64,000 nucleotides of DNA from Streblospio benedicti (taxonomy: Eukaryota > Annelida > Polychaeta > Spionida > Spionidae): NCBI GenBank assembly GCA_019095985.1, contig CM032663.1, positions 13,373,571 to 13,437,570 on the forward strand, written 5' to 3'. The notes under the pieces are model-generated. The model was given only the letters and a program-made list of their open reading frames with translations, was not told the origin of the DNA and made no database searches. The position numbers were made by a program, and so were the translations under genes. How positions within the stretch are numbered: the first letter of the stretch is position 1; each line of letters starts with the position of its first letter. Of the stretch, positions 11,071-23,740 are shown in pieces.

Positions 11071-11960
11071 GCTTAAAACTGAGCCGACTTTGTGCTAATA
11101 TTGACGGCACAGAGCAATATTTGACGATCACTATAATTCGGCCTCTGTGTGGCAACACTATTTGTGTATGCATTGTCCAAAGCTGCCAGTTTTTTACGGC
11201 ACAGAAGTCCCTTATAATTTTCCAATTAAAAGCTGAGTTTTGAATGGGATAAATCAAGCGTTTACGGTCGTATTCAGAGCTTTCTGACGATTGTGGAAAT
11301 CATTAAAATACGCTGTGCAATCTACTTCTTGGGTGTTCTTATATTATGCAATATTATTTCTTTCTCTCTTTTTCCAGCATAGTTTGGAATGTGTATCATA
11401 AAGATTGTTCGGTTATAACTAGTTCTGCTAAGACGTTTCTGCGTGTGATATTTTTAGACAACTGTTGAACAGACGTAAGAAAGTGAAGTCGCATATTTCG
11501 TCTTGTATTCGCATGATTCGTGGGTTGTTATTATGCAAAAATGTAGATCATATACAAATGTAAGCACACTTTTTTATGATTCAGCGTTTACACTAACTGC
11601 ATTGATTACTCACGGCTGAGCTTGCTTTATATGCACACCACATTATGTAAATGTCTGTATGGTAGATCCTTTGTATGAGTTGGTATTATTATAGCTAATC
11701 ATTGACAGATTCACATTTATACACTTAGTGTTGATAGCTCAATATAACAAGTGAAAAATAAATGTACTGATTGGTGAAATTGGTGTCATAAACCAATATT
11801 GTGTAATATTGTAGCTCAAAAACTATACCAAGTTACTGAAGTTATTAAATTATATTTACGCAAACAAGTTGTGAAAAACTCATGGCAAATGAAAACACAC
11901 ACTCACAATTCGCTACTTTCGACACAAAAGTATATGCCTGTTTAATGAAACAGAGCCACT

Positions 11961-11991
11961 TCGGAACTAACTAACTAACTAACTAACTAAA
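11961..11991. repeat. (ACTA)n microsatellite
   Basis: Six tandem ACTA/CTAA tetranucleotides between a unique stretch and AAACAATCATGG. Confidence 0.85.
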
Positions 11992-12099
11992 ACAATCATG
12001 GAGACCTAAATACATATCTAATCATAACCACTGATAACTTCTGCATTGACACACTTTTTTCTACGTGGTGAGTATGAAAAATAACAGCAAATGATAAAG

Positions 12100-12290
12100 T
12101 CTGGTTTTCGATTTCGCGGCCAAGTTCACGTGACCGCTCCCGCCGACTGACCGGCGCCTTTCGAGCGAACGCGCCTGGAAAATCGGCGAAATGGAGCAGG
12201 CGCCCGAGGGACGTGAGACGTACTATATGGCACGCTCAACGTTTGTTTAGAACGTGTCCCTTTGAGTCGCCATTTTTGTTTGTAAAATCC
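12100..12290. promoter_or_regulatory. CpG-rich promoter-like patch with E-box
   Basis: A local GC island in AT-rich spacer. It contains TTCACGTGACC (E-box/USF-like), several CGCGCC/GGCGCC motifs and TCGCCATTTTTG (inverted YY1-like) near 12270. No ORF with splice signals could be tied to it on either strand. Confidence 0.3.
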
Positions 12291-13060
12291 ACCCTCAAAA
12301 ACCTCCAGATATCAGCAAATATTTCGTTTATTATCGCGCAGTAATATTGGCGTTGCTGCAGCAGGTGGATTCAGCAAACAGTGGCGCCACATAGCGGAGA
12401 GAAAGCGCACTAGATTGTTGCGCGGAGGGAGTTTTATGCCGTGTGGTTTTTGTGGCTCCCACATTGGTGGATATTCGTCTGTTTACTCGGGAGGTGTGTG
12501 ATGTTTGTTCAGCTCGGGTTTGCGCTTCTAGATGGCAGGGAAATCCTTGCTTTCTTGCTTTGCTTTCGCATTGCTCAAGGCGATGAAGTATTTTGTTTCT
12601 AGTGTGCACTATTTTTTTTAGTTCACTTGCAGTACTGTGTATGTTAATGTGTTGTTTAGTAAGAATACTGTGTCTTTGTCCTCCAATTTAAATTGTTTTA
12701 CAAATATTGTTTTGTAGCCTTATATACATACATAAAAGTACAATTTTACTCCATTTTATAATGAATTCCATGAAATGGATCATCTTTACTGGAACAAAGA
12801 ACATGCTTTGCAAACGTGTACTGAACTACATTGCTTTCATGAACATGACTGCCATTTTTTACCACTTCTACGTAGGTGCGTAGTCTACTAAATATCTAAT
12901 GCTGCCCTATACCACACTGTTGCTGAAATGTGACGTCATACAATTACACTCATCCTCAGCTCCCAGACGACTGACATTTACCTGTCATCTATGGCAATTA
13001 ATGAATAATGAGTTTATGCTCAGATTGTGACTCATTGTCCTTTGCACACTTTGTGGTTTG

Positions 13061-13413
13061 GAGTAGAACCTCAAACTAAGTCCACCTCTCTACCGAGAAC
13101 ACCTCTCTAATGTTAAAGACCCTTTGTCGTGGTCACTAACCTCCAAAAAGTGACCAACGTGAACCTTCATAAAGAAACAACCTCTCTATTTAGACCACCT
13201 CTAAAACAAGACTATTTCTTGCGGGGCCCATACCTTCATAAAGAAACCAGCATTAACCCTTTTAAAGAGACCACCTCTACAATTAGACCATTTCTCATGG
13301 TCCAAAACCGCCATAAAGAGACCACTGTGAACCTGCATAGTGAGACCACCTCTATATTGAAATCAGGTGTAACCAGTCCCAAGAATTGTCCTAATAGTGA
13401 GGATTCCACTGTA
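13061..13413 (+). mobile_element. Composite of CAGTAGAACCTC-family MITE copies
   Basis: Begins GAGTAGAACCTC and ends GAGGATTCCACTGTA. Its length (about 350 bp) is nearly twice the normal element, with the CTTCATAAAGAGACCAC block repeated three to four times. This fits one copy inserted in another or internal tandem expansion. Confidence 0.7.
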
Positions 13414-13614
13414 GACAAGTTCCTTCACACACTCTGCGGTCGGGGGCTCTGTCTCTGTGTAATGTGGTGGTGACAAACCGGGATGTTTCGCACAAGAACA
13501 ATATCGTCTGTCCGCGCCAAACCCCATGTAACGTTGTCACCAAACACAACAAATCAGGCGACGAATCGACGTGACGACATCGCACTTGTGGTGGGAGTGG
13601 GAGTTTTAATGGGC

Positions 13615-13631
13615 GGGGGGGGGGGGGGGGG
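13615..13631. repeat. Poly-G tract (17 G)
   Basis: An uninterrupted run of 17 G followed within 65 bases by GGGTGGGGGGGGGG. It is capable of G-quadruplex formation and is also a likely place for sequencing or assembly length errors. Confidence 0.9.
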
Positions 13632-14077
13632 TAAACAGAAAGGAGGGTAAGCTAGTAATTTTAGTGGGATTTTTTCTTGTGGGTGGGGGGGGGGCTGAAC
13701 AACAGTGGGTTAATGGGAGTAAAGGGGGGGAAAAGATGATTTGTGGACTGACAGTAAATTTAATAAAGCTGAAAATTGGATGTAGAACAGGTACATACAG
13801 ATATATTCGTATGTGTGATATGACCATTTCTATAAGATGGTCATGCCATATAATATATACAAACAATGAGTTAGGCCAGTGTATATGAGTAGAATCTTTT
13901 GGCTCTCTGCAGTTTAATCAAGTTGACACTTTTATATGGCCGTCCTAATCAGCCAGCCCCAACTTCCGCCTCTATAAGCTGCATCCACTCCAGTGCGCCG
14001 CCATTCATTACATTGTGGCCGAGTGGGTCCTTCTGTGGGTAGCCATATGTCACCCCCGGGCTTTGTCCCCCAACCCC

Positions 14078-14241
14078 CTTAAGACCACATGTGAACTGAG
14101 ATCATCTCTAAGATAAGACAACTTGTCACTGTCCCAAAAAGAGATCACTGTAAGCCTACATATAGAGACAACCTCCTTTTTGAGAAAGTTTGCAATTGAC
14201 GACATTCCCCCTGGGTGGTCCTAATAGAGAGGTTCTACTGT
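14078..14241 (+). mobile_element. CAGTAGAACCTC-family MITE, left end lost
   Basis: Internal blocks TTAAGACCACATGTG, CCCAAAAAGAGATCACT and ATAGAGACAACCTC lead to a good right end GAGAGGTTCTACTGT. Confidence 0.75.
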
Positions 14242-14267
14242 TCGTTCACGCCCTCCAATGCACCTGT

Positions 14268-15045
14268 CGTGACTTGACCCCGGTTGCTGTACAGATGGTG
14301 TTTAGAACATCTACTTGCTACTCACCTATCAAGACTTATTTGGGTGACATATAGAGAAATAGAAACATGCATAAGCGATCTATTGTATTGGGAGCCCAAA
14401 AGTAACTGAGAACAACATAGATTGCTAAAGAGGACCATATGGTTCTGACCCATTCTGTTATTTAGATAGTATATTACGAAGACCCTACATTAAAAAGGCA
14501 TAGACACACAGGGAGATCCTTTAGGGAACCCACAAGTAATTGACATCAAAGATCATACACATTTCATGAGAACAACACTTGTGCAGGATTCTGCTTGCAT
14601 TTCAGTGCCAGGATTTATGCATGTTGATGCGAATGTGAATGATGATGACAATAGTCAATACTTGCACCCAAATATTAAAATCTTCCACCAACAACATTCA
14701 ATTTGAAGCTGACACGGCCTACACGATCTGTAGGTTTTCGGAGAAAATGTGGTTGGTGGGAAACTAACACCATTTCATAGGTTTCGTATGCTTGAAGGAG
14801 GCTCTCGTGTATTCCAAAATTGTCATTTTGGGGGTGACCTGCCCATGAGTTAACTAATCACTCGCCCCACCCCCAACCCAATAAACCCCAACCACTGATC
14901 CCCAGACCCACCCACTCACACACCTGTCAGGACTTCACCCTGGTGACAGCACAGATGGTGGACATTAAGTCTAGAACAGCTACTTCCTGATCACCCATCC
15001 CACTTATGGGTTGATGCAGAGAAATAGACATCAGACGTCCGCAGG
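14268..15045 (+). repeat. Pair of diverged direct repeats about 650 bp apart
   Basis: A block at about 14268-14385 (CCTGTCGTGACTTGACCCCG.., CAGATGGTG.., TAGAACATCTACTTGC.., AGAGAAATAGA) recurs at about 14918-15035 with the same order of motifs. The spacer includes a Pro/Ala-poor C-rich stretch. It is an unclassified local duplication. Confidence 0.55.
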
Positions 15046-16153
15046 GAGTTCATGTATAAAGGCGGAGAGCATCAAACAAGGTGACAGAGAACAGAACTCC
15101 TGAAACCCAACATCCGTGCTCTATCATTATGCTAATTGGTCATACATTACAAGCTTCTGATTAACAGCCAACAAATCGGATCTAACATGTTTTCTAGATT
15201 CTAAAGATGCTCCAATTAGTGAAACATGTAAGTACCATGTACGACTGTCCAAGTGCCCATGGGTTTTCTGAGGATCGAACATATCACTCATCCGATGGTT
15301 AAGGGTGGTCTTTTACGCCAATGTCTATATTTACCATGGAAGGAATTTCAACCTCAACTTTCCAGAGTTTGATAGATCTACAATCCAATTTTTGGGGTGT
15401 GCCTTTAAATTGAGATGGGCGCTTGGATGGTTGCATATTATGGTAGTATTGTACAGTAAAAAAAAAAGGGACAAAAGACTTCCTGCAAAGGGCCCTAGTA
15501 ATGAGGAGTCCGTATAGACATTGGAGCTTGTATGGGAACATTTACATATGACATGTAAGCCAAACTAGACTGGCTGGCCATGGTATGAAATCCTTGTTGT
15601 AAATACGTGTCTCATGAGTTTACAGTTTGTGCCAGATGTCAACAAATAAATACAATACATTTACAAATACATCGTGAAATTGAGCGTGTTACAGTTATCC
15701 AATAATAATGAGGCTCAACAATAAAGAAACCCTCGTAAAGTCTGTCCACGGTACGGGTGACAGCCGTGACGCCGGCACCAGCCGGGGCCGGGGCCGGGAC
15801 AATGGGGCCAGGCAGGCGTGGGGACATGCATGACGGCAGGGCGGGGGAGGGCTGTTTATAGGGATTAGTGCATTTGTGATGCAAACAGTAGTTTATAGGG
15901 CCTTTTTATATAAGGCGTGACGACATTGTGTTTTGACCATCTTGTAATCATTGAACCTTGCATTTATTTAAATCATTATTTTGAATTGAAACTTGCATGC
16001 TTTGCGCTCTTTGTGACCGGCGATTGCTTTTCATTTTTCCTCTGGCTTGTGTCTATTAGAGGAAGAAGCTGTCACAATCCTCACTTCGAGCTCTGCAGGC
16101 GCTTAAAAAAAAGAAAAAAAGCTATACCATAAGCAATGTCTTATAAAATACTA

Positions 16154-16235
16154 TACAGTAGAACCTCTGTATGGAGACCACCCCGAGGACTAGTCTCAAG
16201 TGGTCTCAATGGAGAGATGGTCTTCTTAGCATTAC
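16154..16235 (-). mobile_element. Truncated CAGTAGAACCTC-family MITE
   Basis: Intact end TATACAGTAGAACCTCTG followed by GTGGTCTCAATGGAGAGATGGTC, then loss of similarity after about 80 bp. Confidence 0.7.
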
Positions 16236-16963
16236 AAGAGTAAACATCTCTATTGCCCTTGAGTCAATGTTGTTCTTGCAACGCTGTGCTCTCTGAGCGC
16301 TTTAAATCTATTTCAATGTGTGCTCTATCATCATAAATCAGAAATCAGGATCTATCTTATGGCCTCTTTAATATCATCTTTATCTAACAGAAAACATGGA
16401 TCCTGACATCCGCCATCTTCCATGTTAAGAATACAAATGTTTGACAATCAAGGTTTCTATGTGCCCATTTCATGCATATGTGTTTTTACTGCTCATGGTA
16501 ATAGTTTTATGATACTATGCTCTTTACCGCACAAGGAGTGTGTGACGTATTTCACACAGTAAAGGAAGAACAGTATTTAGTGTGTAGACATGGAGGGCGG
16601 TGCATTGTGACTATAAATTATAAATGTTAATTTTTGCTGTTAAATTATATTGTTAGGTAGATATTAATATAAAAATATTATGGTAAAACAAAAATTGTTG
16701 TTTTGAAAAATAGAATTTTTTTCAGGTTTTTCTAATCTCAATTTGCTGTTCAGTAAAGTAGCAAAATTAGAAGGAAATTATAAAAAGCTTTACGTAATAA
16801 ATGGCTTACACACTTTCAAGTTAGTTCCCTGAGGCAAAAGTAAAACTTACAAACAAGCACTTCAAGTATATATAATATGAATGAATTTTGAGATATATAT
16901 TTATCAAATCATTTTTTTTTTACTTGAGATTGTAATATTATCCCATATTGGAAATCAGTTAAA

Positions 16964-17912
16964 ATGGCAAACCAACGTAATATGCAACTTAAGTCTACAT
17001 CAAATGAGAAATCATTCAGCCCAAGTGATGATCTAAAATCACAAACAGGAAAACAGAGTGGTGAGAAATCATTCGAGTGTAGTCAATGTGGCAAGTATTT
17101 TAGTAAGAGAAGCACCTTGACCAGGCACATGAAAATCCACACTGGAGAGAAAGAACATGAGTGTACAGTGTGTGAGAAATCATTCAGCCAAAATCACCAG
17201 CTGACAAGACATATGATAATCCACACTGGGGAGAAAGAATATCAGTGTACAGTGTGTGAGAAATTATTCGCTCGAAGTGGAGATCTGAAAACACATATGA
17301 GAATCCACACTGGTGAGAAACCTTATGAATGTAGTCAATGTGGCAAGTGTTTTAATAAACAAAGCCACTTGACCAACCATCATGAGAATCCACACTGGGG
17401 AGAGAGAGTATCAGTGCACAGTGTGTGAGAAATCATTCGGTCGTAGTGGAACTCTGAAAAATCATATGAGGATTCATACAGGAGAAAAACCTTATAATTG
17501 TAGTCATTGTGACAAGTGTTTTAATCAACAAAGCCACTTGATCCGCCATATGAGAATCCACACTGGAGAGAAAGAATTTCAGTGTACAGTGTGTGAGAAA
17601 TCATTCAGACACAAGGGATCTCTGAAAACCCACAAGAGAACTCATACTGGTGAAAAACCTTATGGGTGTGCAGTTTGTAATAAAAGTTTCTCTCAAAGAT
17701 ATCATGTTGTTACTCATATGCGCACTCACACGGGAGAGAGACCATACAAGTGTGATCAGTGTGGGAAATGTTATTCTCAAAGTTCTGACCTGAATATGCA
17801 CACGCGCACACACACTGGTGAGAAACCATTTTACTGCCATATTTGTCACAAGTCGTTTACAAAAGGAAGCCACTTGAAAAGTCACCATATGACTGTCCAT
17901 GCCAAGAAGTGA
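16964..17912 (+). CDS. C2H2 zinc-finger protein, ten fingers, frame broken once
   Basis: Seen: an N-terminal 35-residue Lys/Ser-rich stretch from ATG at 16964, then ten classical CxxC-x12-HxxxH fingers joined by TGEK(P/E)-type linkers, ending at TGA 17910-17912 (about 315 aa if read through). After finger 4's LTNH an extra base near 17381 shifts the frame, so the conceptual translation stops at 17428 while fingers 5-10 continue in another frame. Known: tandem C2H2 arrays bind DNA in the nucleus, usually as repressors or insulator factors; no KRAB, BTB or ZAD domain is visible. The coding block is a single exon; a possible acceptor (GAAATCAG at 16958) would allow an upstream non-coding exon. 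The extra base may be a sequencing error or a real lesion. Confidence 0.85.
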
Positions 17913-18232
17913 GCTATTATTTCTCAACATCACTTTTCCTAAATTGTGTTTGCATATACTTGGATAATCTGGATACTATCTACTTCGTTGATAATTTAAC
18001 ATTCAAGATGTGAAGTAATTCTAAACCAATCAATTAAAGACTTTGTATTGAATTATCTATATAACTAATCTGTAACTTTCTTAGAGCTATAAACTATTTT
18101 GTATATATGTCTTGCATTCATTTTTCTATATTCTTGATGAATATCACATATGTAGGCAGGGGTCTTTTATATGTATTTTTTACATTAAACTCTATTCTAT
18201 AATTTACATTAATCAAATATTTTTAAATCATC

Positions 18233-18300
18233 AGAGCAAAGTTTTGTGCCTACCATTATAGTTAAGAGAGCAAAGTTTTGTGCCTACCATTATAGTTAAG
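18233..18300 (+). repeat. Perfect 34-bp tandem duplication in the zinc-finger gene's 3' UTR
   Basis: Unit AGAGCAAAGTTTTGTGCCTA.. occurs twice head to tail with no mismatch that I can see, directly before AATAAA (about 18301). Identity implies a recent event. Confidence 0.9.
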
Positions 18301-18306
18301 AATAAA
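18301..18306 (+). terminator. Likely poly(A) signal of the zinc-finger gene
   Basis: AATAAA about 390 bp after the stop codon, followed by TCTGTTTTGTACACTTTG. A run of about 24 T starts at 18339. This is the first canonical hexamer downstream of the zinc-finger ORF. Confidence 0.5.
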
Positions 18307-18338
18307 TCTGTTTTGTACACTTTGAAATCTTATCATTA

Positions 18339-18363
18339 CTTTTTTTTTTTTTTTTTTTTTTTT
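18339..18363. repeat. Poly-T tract
   Basis: About 24 consecutive T. It might be the poly(A) tail of a retroposed copy on the - strand, but no retroposon body was recognised next to it. Confidence 0.8.
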
Positions 18364-18754
18364 GTGCACACCTCTAAACCAGCTTGATACCGTAATAAGA
18401 ATTTGATTGTACTAATGTAAAAGGGCGCACAGTCAAAAAGCAAGGGCTGGGAAAATCACAGACTTGTACTTTCCACTTTGATCCCTCTGTATATAATACA
18501 GCGTGGGAGGCGAGATGTACCTCCAAAAGCCTTATCAGCAGTTCATACGGGGAAAAACATTATATCTCACACAATGAAACCACTGGCACGGAGTTGATTT
18601 TTCCTGCCAATTCATAGTGAAAATCAGCACAAATTATTGTGTTTGTGCAGAACTTGCAATAGACATGTCAGCTCCATATTGTGATAGGAATCTGACAGAA
18701 CAGCACATATACTGTACAGTGCAACTTGCAATTAACACCACATATCTAGTGATA

Positions 18755-18887
18755 TAATAAGGCCAATTCTAGAGGTATCAAGCCTTCATAAACACTTATA
18801 TATCAACCTCTATATACAGAGACCACCATTATGGAGACCAATTGAAGTAGGTTCACTTTCTGATCGTAATATAGAAGTTCTACAGTA
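18755..18887 (+). mobile_element. Degenerate CAGTAGAACCTC-family MITE
   Basis: CAAGCCTTCATAAACAC, TACAGAGACCACCATTATGG and a right end AGAAGTTCTACAGTA. Confidence 0.6.
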
Positions 18888-18889
18888 AT

Positions 18890-21800
18890 AATCCTGCCTC
18901 CCTCCCTAAAAAAACACCACCACCACCCAGAGTTCATCCCGTCCCTTATAATAGCTGGGAATGAAAAGGCCCTGTAATGGAAATGCTGATGCTGAGGAGG
19001 GCCAAATTAAAGATCTGCGTTCGCTTCAAATGAACATGGTCTATGAACATGGCAATGCAATTTACTGTGCACTTGCTGTCCTGACCGGGGTGAAGTCGGG
19101 GAGATAGGGACCACCATAACCATGGCGTGCTATAGCTCTTCTGATGGCCAGGTCTTTATGAAGGATAATGGTGGGGTAGGAATTCCCATCAGTGGATAAG
19201 GCAGCTGCATATGGTCCTTTCCCAGTTTAGTTTTGTACCCAGTGTGTCTATCAAAAGGTTTTGGTTGTTTGATTGTTTTCGTTTTTTTGTTTGTTTTTTT
19301 TGGAGTTTTTAATGGTTGCAGAAGGCAGGATCTATGACTTTGGGTATCTGGGGAGTCGACATGAGACATTCCTATTGGTTTTGGATCCTCCCTCATAGTA
19401 GTGGTAGGGTCCGGGGTGGGATATATAATGGTCAACATTTTTTCCCATATACTTGGTTTGGTTCAACTCCCTGGCATCATCCAGGTTTTAGAGTTGGGGG
19501 GGGTTCCACTTGAGGGATCTCATGGGTTTTGTACGCACGGGATATGAAAATAAGGTATGGTGGGAAAGGATTGTGTGTGGGGGGGGGGGGGAGTTCCAGT
19601 GGATCTGGCTATGGAGCGGGGCTATATTACATGGACCTAGGGCTTGTCCTCATTGTATAATAAACACTAGAGCCGGGACATACCGGCAATGTATGCGGTT
19701 AGGTGGGAAACTATAAGAAATACTTGTAGTATATATCTAGATGGAGCCTACTTATATATTTTTATGTCTTTTTATGTTTTTATTTTGTTTTGGTGAACTT
19801 GGATGATATATTGATGAAATAATCATTACATAAAATACTTTTAGAACTAATCTTCAAATTCGGATCACTTATAAAAGTGAAATTGCTATGGTGATCGGTA
19901 GGAAAATACAAGAAATACCAGCCTAATCTTATCACCTGATAAAATAATTCTTTTTTTAAACTCACCCGGTTTTGTCTATGTATCAACTAACAATGGCCAC
20001 ATTATTCTGAATGGTATGACCCTAGGGAAGATGCAGGCAATGGAGAAGGGGACTATCCATTATTATACGGAAGTGGGATATTGAAGGGACACTCAAAAGA
20101 GGGATTTGGGTGTAAAATAGAAGAGGAGGGGTGTAATAAGAAGGGTAAAAAATCGTGACGTGGGAAATAAGACAAAAAAGGGGGATGTGGATTTTCTTGA
20201 CCTCTTATAAACCCCTCTATCCAGGCCAGAGAGAAGAGAAACCCGTGTTAATCAAAGCCGAGTCGGCAGCAGTGGCAAGTTGTGTGCTGGGAGGGGTCCT
20301 GGGGGCGGGGGAGGCTACTCTCGGAGATGAGAAGTGTAATCGGGCGTGACGGCCAATGAAGACAGAGTGAGTAGACTCAGCTCATGAGACACGGGACGTG
20401 GGACGTACTTGTGGGGACGTTGGACGTCATGGCAGACATTTTTTTCTTACTTTATTTTTTCTCCCCCACCCCCATTACATCCCTTTCCCTGTGATTTTCT
20501 TTCTTACTTCTCTTTCTTTTTGAGGGGTGGGGTGGGGGTTATCAGGGGTTGTGGTCACAGCATCTCAGCTCTCTCTTTTCTATTTCCAGTTCACTTAGTA
20601 TTCCTGGTGTGAACACATCCTCATGGCTTGTAGCTTGATGATTGTTGTGCTTACATTGTCCATGGGAGACTTTTGAGTCTATGAGACTTCTATGACATTA
20701 AGCAATATTTGCCATTAACCCTATGTATCATAAAGTATCAATTAGCAAGTGGTTTTAGTCTTTATGCAATTAAGCAATACAATCAATTATCTTATCTGAT
20801 CTTATACAATTAGGTTACGTCATATTAGTATAATGTATATGTATTATGTAGTAATTAACTGTATGAAGTGATGCATGCATGTAGGTGATATTTACATTAC
20901 ATTGGTGGTGCTGAGCCAGACATGTCTGATATATTAACAGGGCGAGTGTAATCAGCTGTAAGAAGCAATGAGTGTGAGGTGTTAATTCAATGTAATGTAT
21001 TTAGTTATGCATCAATTATAATGTAGGTCATGAATACTTAAGTTCATCACATCACTGTAAAACACAGGCACCTGCACCAGTGTTTGTGGAATTTATAACT
21101 ATACTGCATATATTTTTATATCTAGGTATTCAAAAGACAGGTTTAGAAGTGCAAAAAAAGAATTATGCTGGTGCCTCTGTTGTAAAGGGCTGAATAAAGT
21201 GATGTGCTCAAGTTTACATAAGCATATGCATTGACATATAGCAGTGTAGACTTAGAGAAAAAATCCTCTATGTCAATATACCATATTAGCTCCTATTGCA
21301 TTAATTATTACAATATATATATCTACGCATAATTAGATAATAATATATAATATTAATAATAAAGTTCATTAACTAGTATGCATCAATGATGATTGTAGCT
21401 CATGTATACTGCAAGTACATTACATACCTGAATACCTAATTACTTGTAGAGCATTATATAACTTAACCTAGCATCAAGCCTGTCCGTGTGTCTAACAAGC
21501 CAGACCTAATCAGATGTAATGCTCAGTGTTGTGAGGTGTTGGTATGAGCAGCTCAGTAATAATTAACCACGTGGTTAATGAGGCCTGGAGAGGCCAGACT
21601 GCGCAAAGTCCCTATTGAAGCTTGCACATAGACTACCCCTACTGATACATTGTATATATACATGGTCTACATATTGTGTCCATACCCGCTTGTTATCTCA
21701 AGTTGGGGAGGGGGTGGGGAGGGGTCCAAAGTTCCCATATCTCTACTTTTTGGGGCCTTATTTTCCATATCCCTATTTCTTTTTTCCCCTTTTCCCACAT

Positions 21801-22160
21801 CCCACATATTTTAAGGCATTTTCCCACACCCCACCTCTTTGAAATGCTGTACATCCCTTGTTTTGGCCTTTTCCCCACATCCCACCTCCTTATAAGCCCC
21901 CCCTTCCATGCTTTATAGTATATAATAGCTAGAAAAAACATCGGTTCCAGCACAAATACTGCAGTATTCATTAGAATAGTGCATATACACTCTAAGCTTC
22001 CCACCAAACTGTGCCGAACCCTCCCTCCTCCCTGTCAGCCTGAGTCCCGTGTCCACCCTCTCCATAACCTAATGAGGCGCACCATTTAATTACATTGTCA
22101 CTTGAGAAAATGGACTGTTTTTCCGCCTGCCTGCCTCCATGCGATGTGTCATGTGAGCTT
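18890..22160. other. Gene-free spacer with purine/pyrimidine-skewed patches
   Basis: No supported gene. The stretch 19.1-20.6 kb is G/T-rich on + with several G runs, and 20.45-20.55 kb holds a C/T-rich then G-rich switch. The AT-rich part 20.7-21.6 kb contains many short TATA-type runs. Small ORFs here look random. Confidence 0.55.
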
Positions 22161-22480
22161 CTAATGGACAAGTCACTTCTCTGCCAAGATCTTGTGATCA
22201 AGATAGGACTGCGTGATCATCATACTAATGAGGACGTTATGGGCGGTTTTAATTAAGGTATTAAAAATGAAAAGTTGAGTTTTAGATAGGACTTACATCT
22301 TGGTTTATGTTTATATGTGAATATGCATGTATTCTTAGCAACATTTCAATTTGAAAAAGAAAGTAATACTTTCTTAGATATTATTACATTGTATATATAT
22401 GCTATGTGGGGGTGGGGCGGACATTGACAAAGTAATGGACAAGTCACTTTTCTGCTAAGGTCTTGCAATCAAGATAATAA
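22160..22480 (+). repeat. Direct repeat pair around 22.16 and 22.43 kb
   Basis: TAATGGACAAGTCACTTCTC.. at about 22162 recurs at about 22434 with the following CTGCYAAGRTCTTGYRATCA conserved, about 270 bp apart. Confidence 0.6.
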
Positions 22481-23117
22481 TGCACAGTGTGATAAATCTT
22501 GTGCATGTTGAGGCACCTGTGACTTGTAATTTGTATATATCTTTTCAAGCTCATGTTGTAGCATATGACTGGGAAACCGATATTCAAAAAACGTTAAACA
22601 TGCAAAATTAGTGAGAGATCTCACATATACAGCAACACTTCTAATATTGAAAATATGAATGTATAAATCCTCTTTACAAAAACCTCATATTACCGTAACA
22701 GAGCCAATGTCATTGGCAATGAAAGACAAACTTAACTCACAGAGGCTCCATATTACCACAGTAACATTGCCCCAGCCAAGCCCTGCAAAACTGCCCCCCT
22801 CGCAAACTCCCCTAAAATGGCTCTAATCCAGCGGAAAGCCAGATTAACAGAGAGCCCCAGCCACCACTGTATTAGACCCCAGCCAAGCTCACCCTCCCCC
22901 CTCACTCCGCAACACAGCCAAAAGGCCTCTTTCAAGCGACTTTTCAAAAGCCTCTGACCCATTGAGTCCATAGACTTGTATTGTAGCATGCTGTCAGTTT
23001 TTAGTGTATTGTATTTTGAGCTTTGTTGCATAATACGCTATGGTAGATGTATAGATGTTGTGAATGGTGTTGGGTTTTTGTACACCGCCACATCTGAGTA
23101 AGCTTTGACCTTGACTC

Positions 23118-23147
23118 GTTGTCCCAGCAACCCGTCGCTATGGCAAT
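23118..23147. promoter_or_regulatory. Two adjacent X-box-like motifs
   Basis: GTTGTCCCAGCAAC and GTCGCTATGGCAAT, start to start 16 bp apart, each one or two mismatches from the RFX X-box GTNRCCNNRGYAAC. Imperfect; low confidence. Confidence 0.25.
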
Positions 23148-23396
23148 GATCTGCCTCTTTATGGAGCTAATCTCAGAAAGAGGTTGATCTCTTGTGGCGG
23201 GACAATTTCGTGTATGGCGGGTTTTGAACGGAGGAATAATGGATAGAATAGGTTATTGTGGTTGGGAGATACAAAGTTGACATTGAGGGGCTTGTACATT
23301 GTGTGCAGATGCCACTTTTCATTATGAATATTTGCTTATGCAACCTTTACGTTTGTGGAGCAACAAGACTTTGTATGTATGTTTATGCATAAAATC

Positions 23397-23520
23397 CAGG
23401 ACCATAGCTACATACATGTATGAGGCAAGGAGGCAACTGCCTCCTATGTTTTTGTATGGGGAAGTTTTTGTCACACCCTGAATAAACGTGAGTTTTAGCA
23501 AATTTGTGAAAATGTATGTA
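23397..23520 (+). mobile_element. DNA-transposon-like fragment related to 60289-60504
   Basis: CAGGACCATAGCTACATACA.. with CTCCTATGTTTTTGTATGGGG and CACACCCTGAATAAACGTGAG matches the copy at 60.29 kb in order. It appears to be the left half only. Confidence 0.45.
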
Positions 23521-23580
23521 AAAAATACATCTATATGCAGCAGAGCCTGTTTGAATTGAGCTTGAATAAGGCATATTTTA

Positions 23581-23740
23581 TGAAGTAGAACCTCTCTATT
23601 AAAACCACCTGGGGAATTGACCTTGAAGGATCTCAACAGTATCTTTATGGGAAGCTTATTGTGGTTTCTTAATGGTGAAAAATGGTCCTATTATAGAGAT
23701 GGCTTTTTACAGAGGTGCTCTTAATTGGAAATTCTATTGT
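23581..23740 (-). mobile_element. CAGTAGAACCTC-family MITE
   Basis: Left end GAAGTAGAACCTCTCTATTA, internal GTCCTATTATAGAGATGG, right end TTGGAAATTCTATTGT. The order of blocks puts this copy in the orientation opposite to that at 52.23 kb. Confidence 0.75.

Noticed and set aside
22753-23031. 92-codon - strand ORF with Trp/Leu-rich sequence
   Set aside because: No domain, no splice signals, and codons look like those of a C-rich non-coding stretch.
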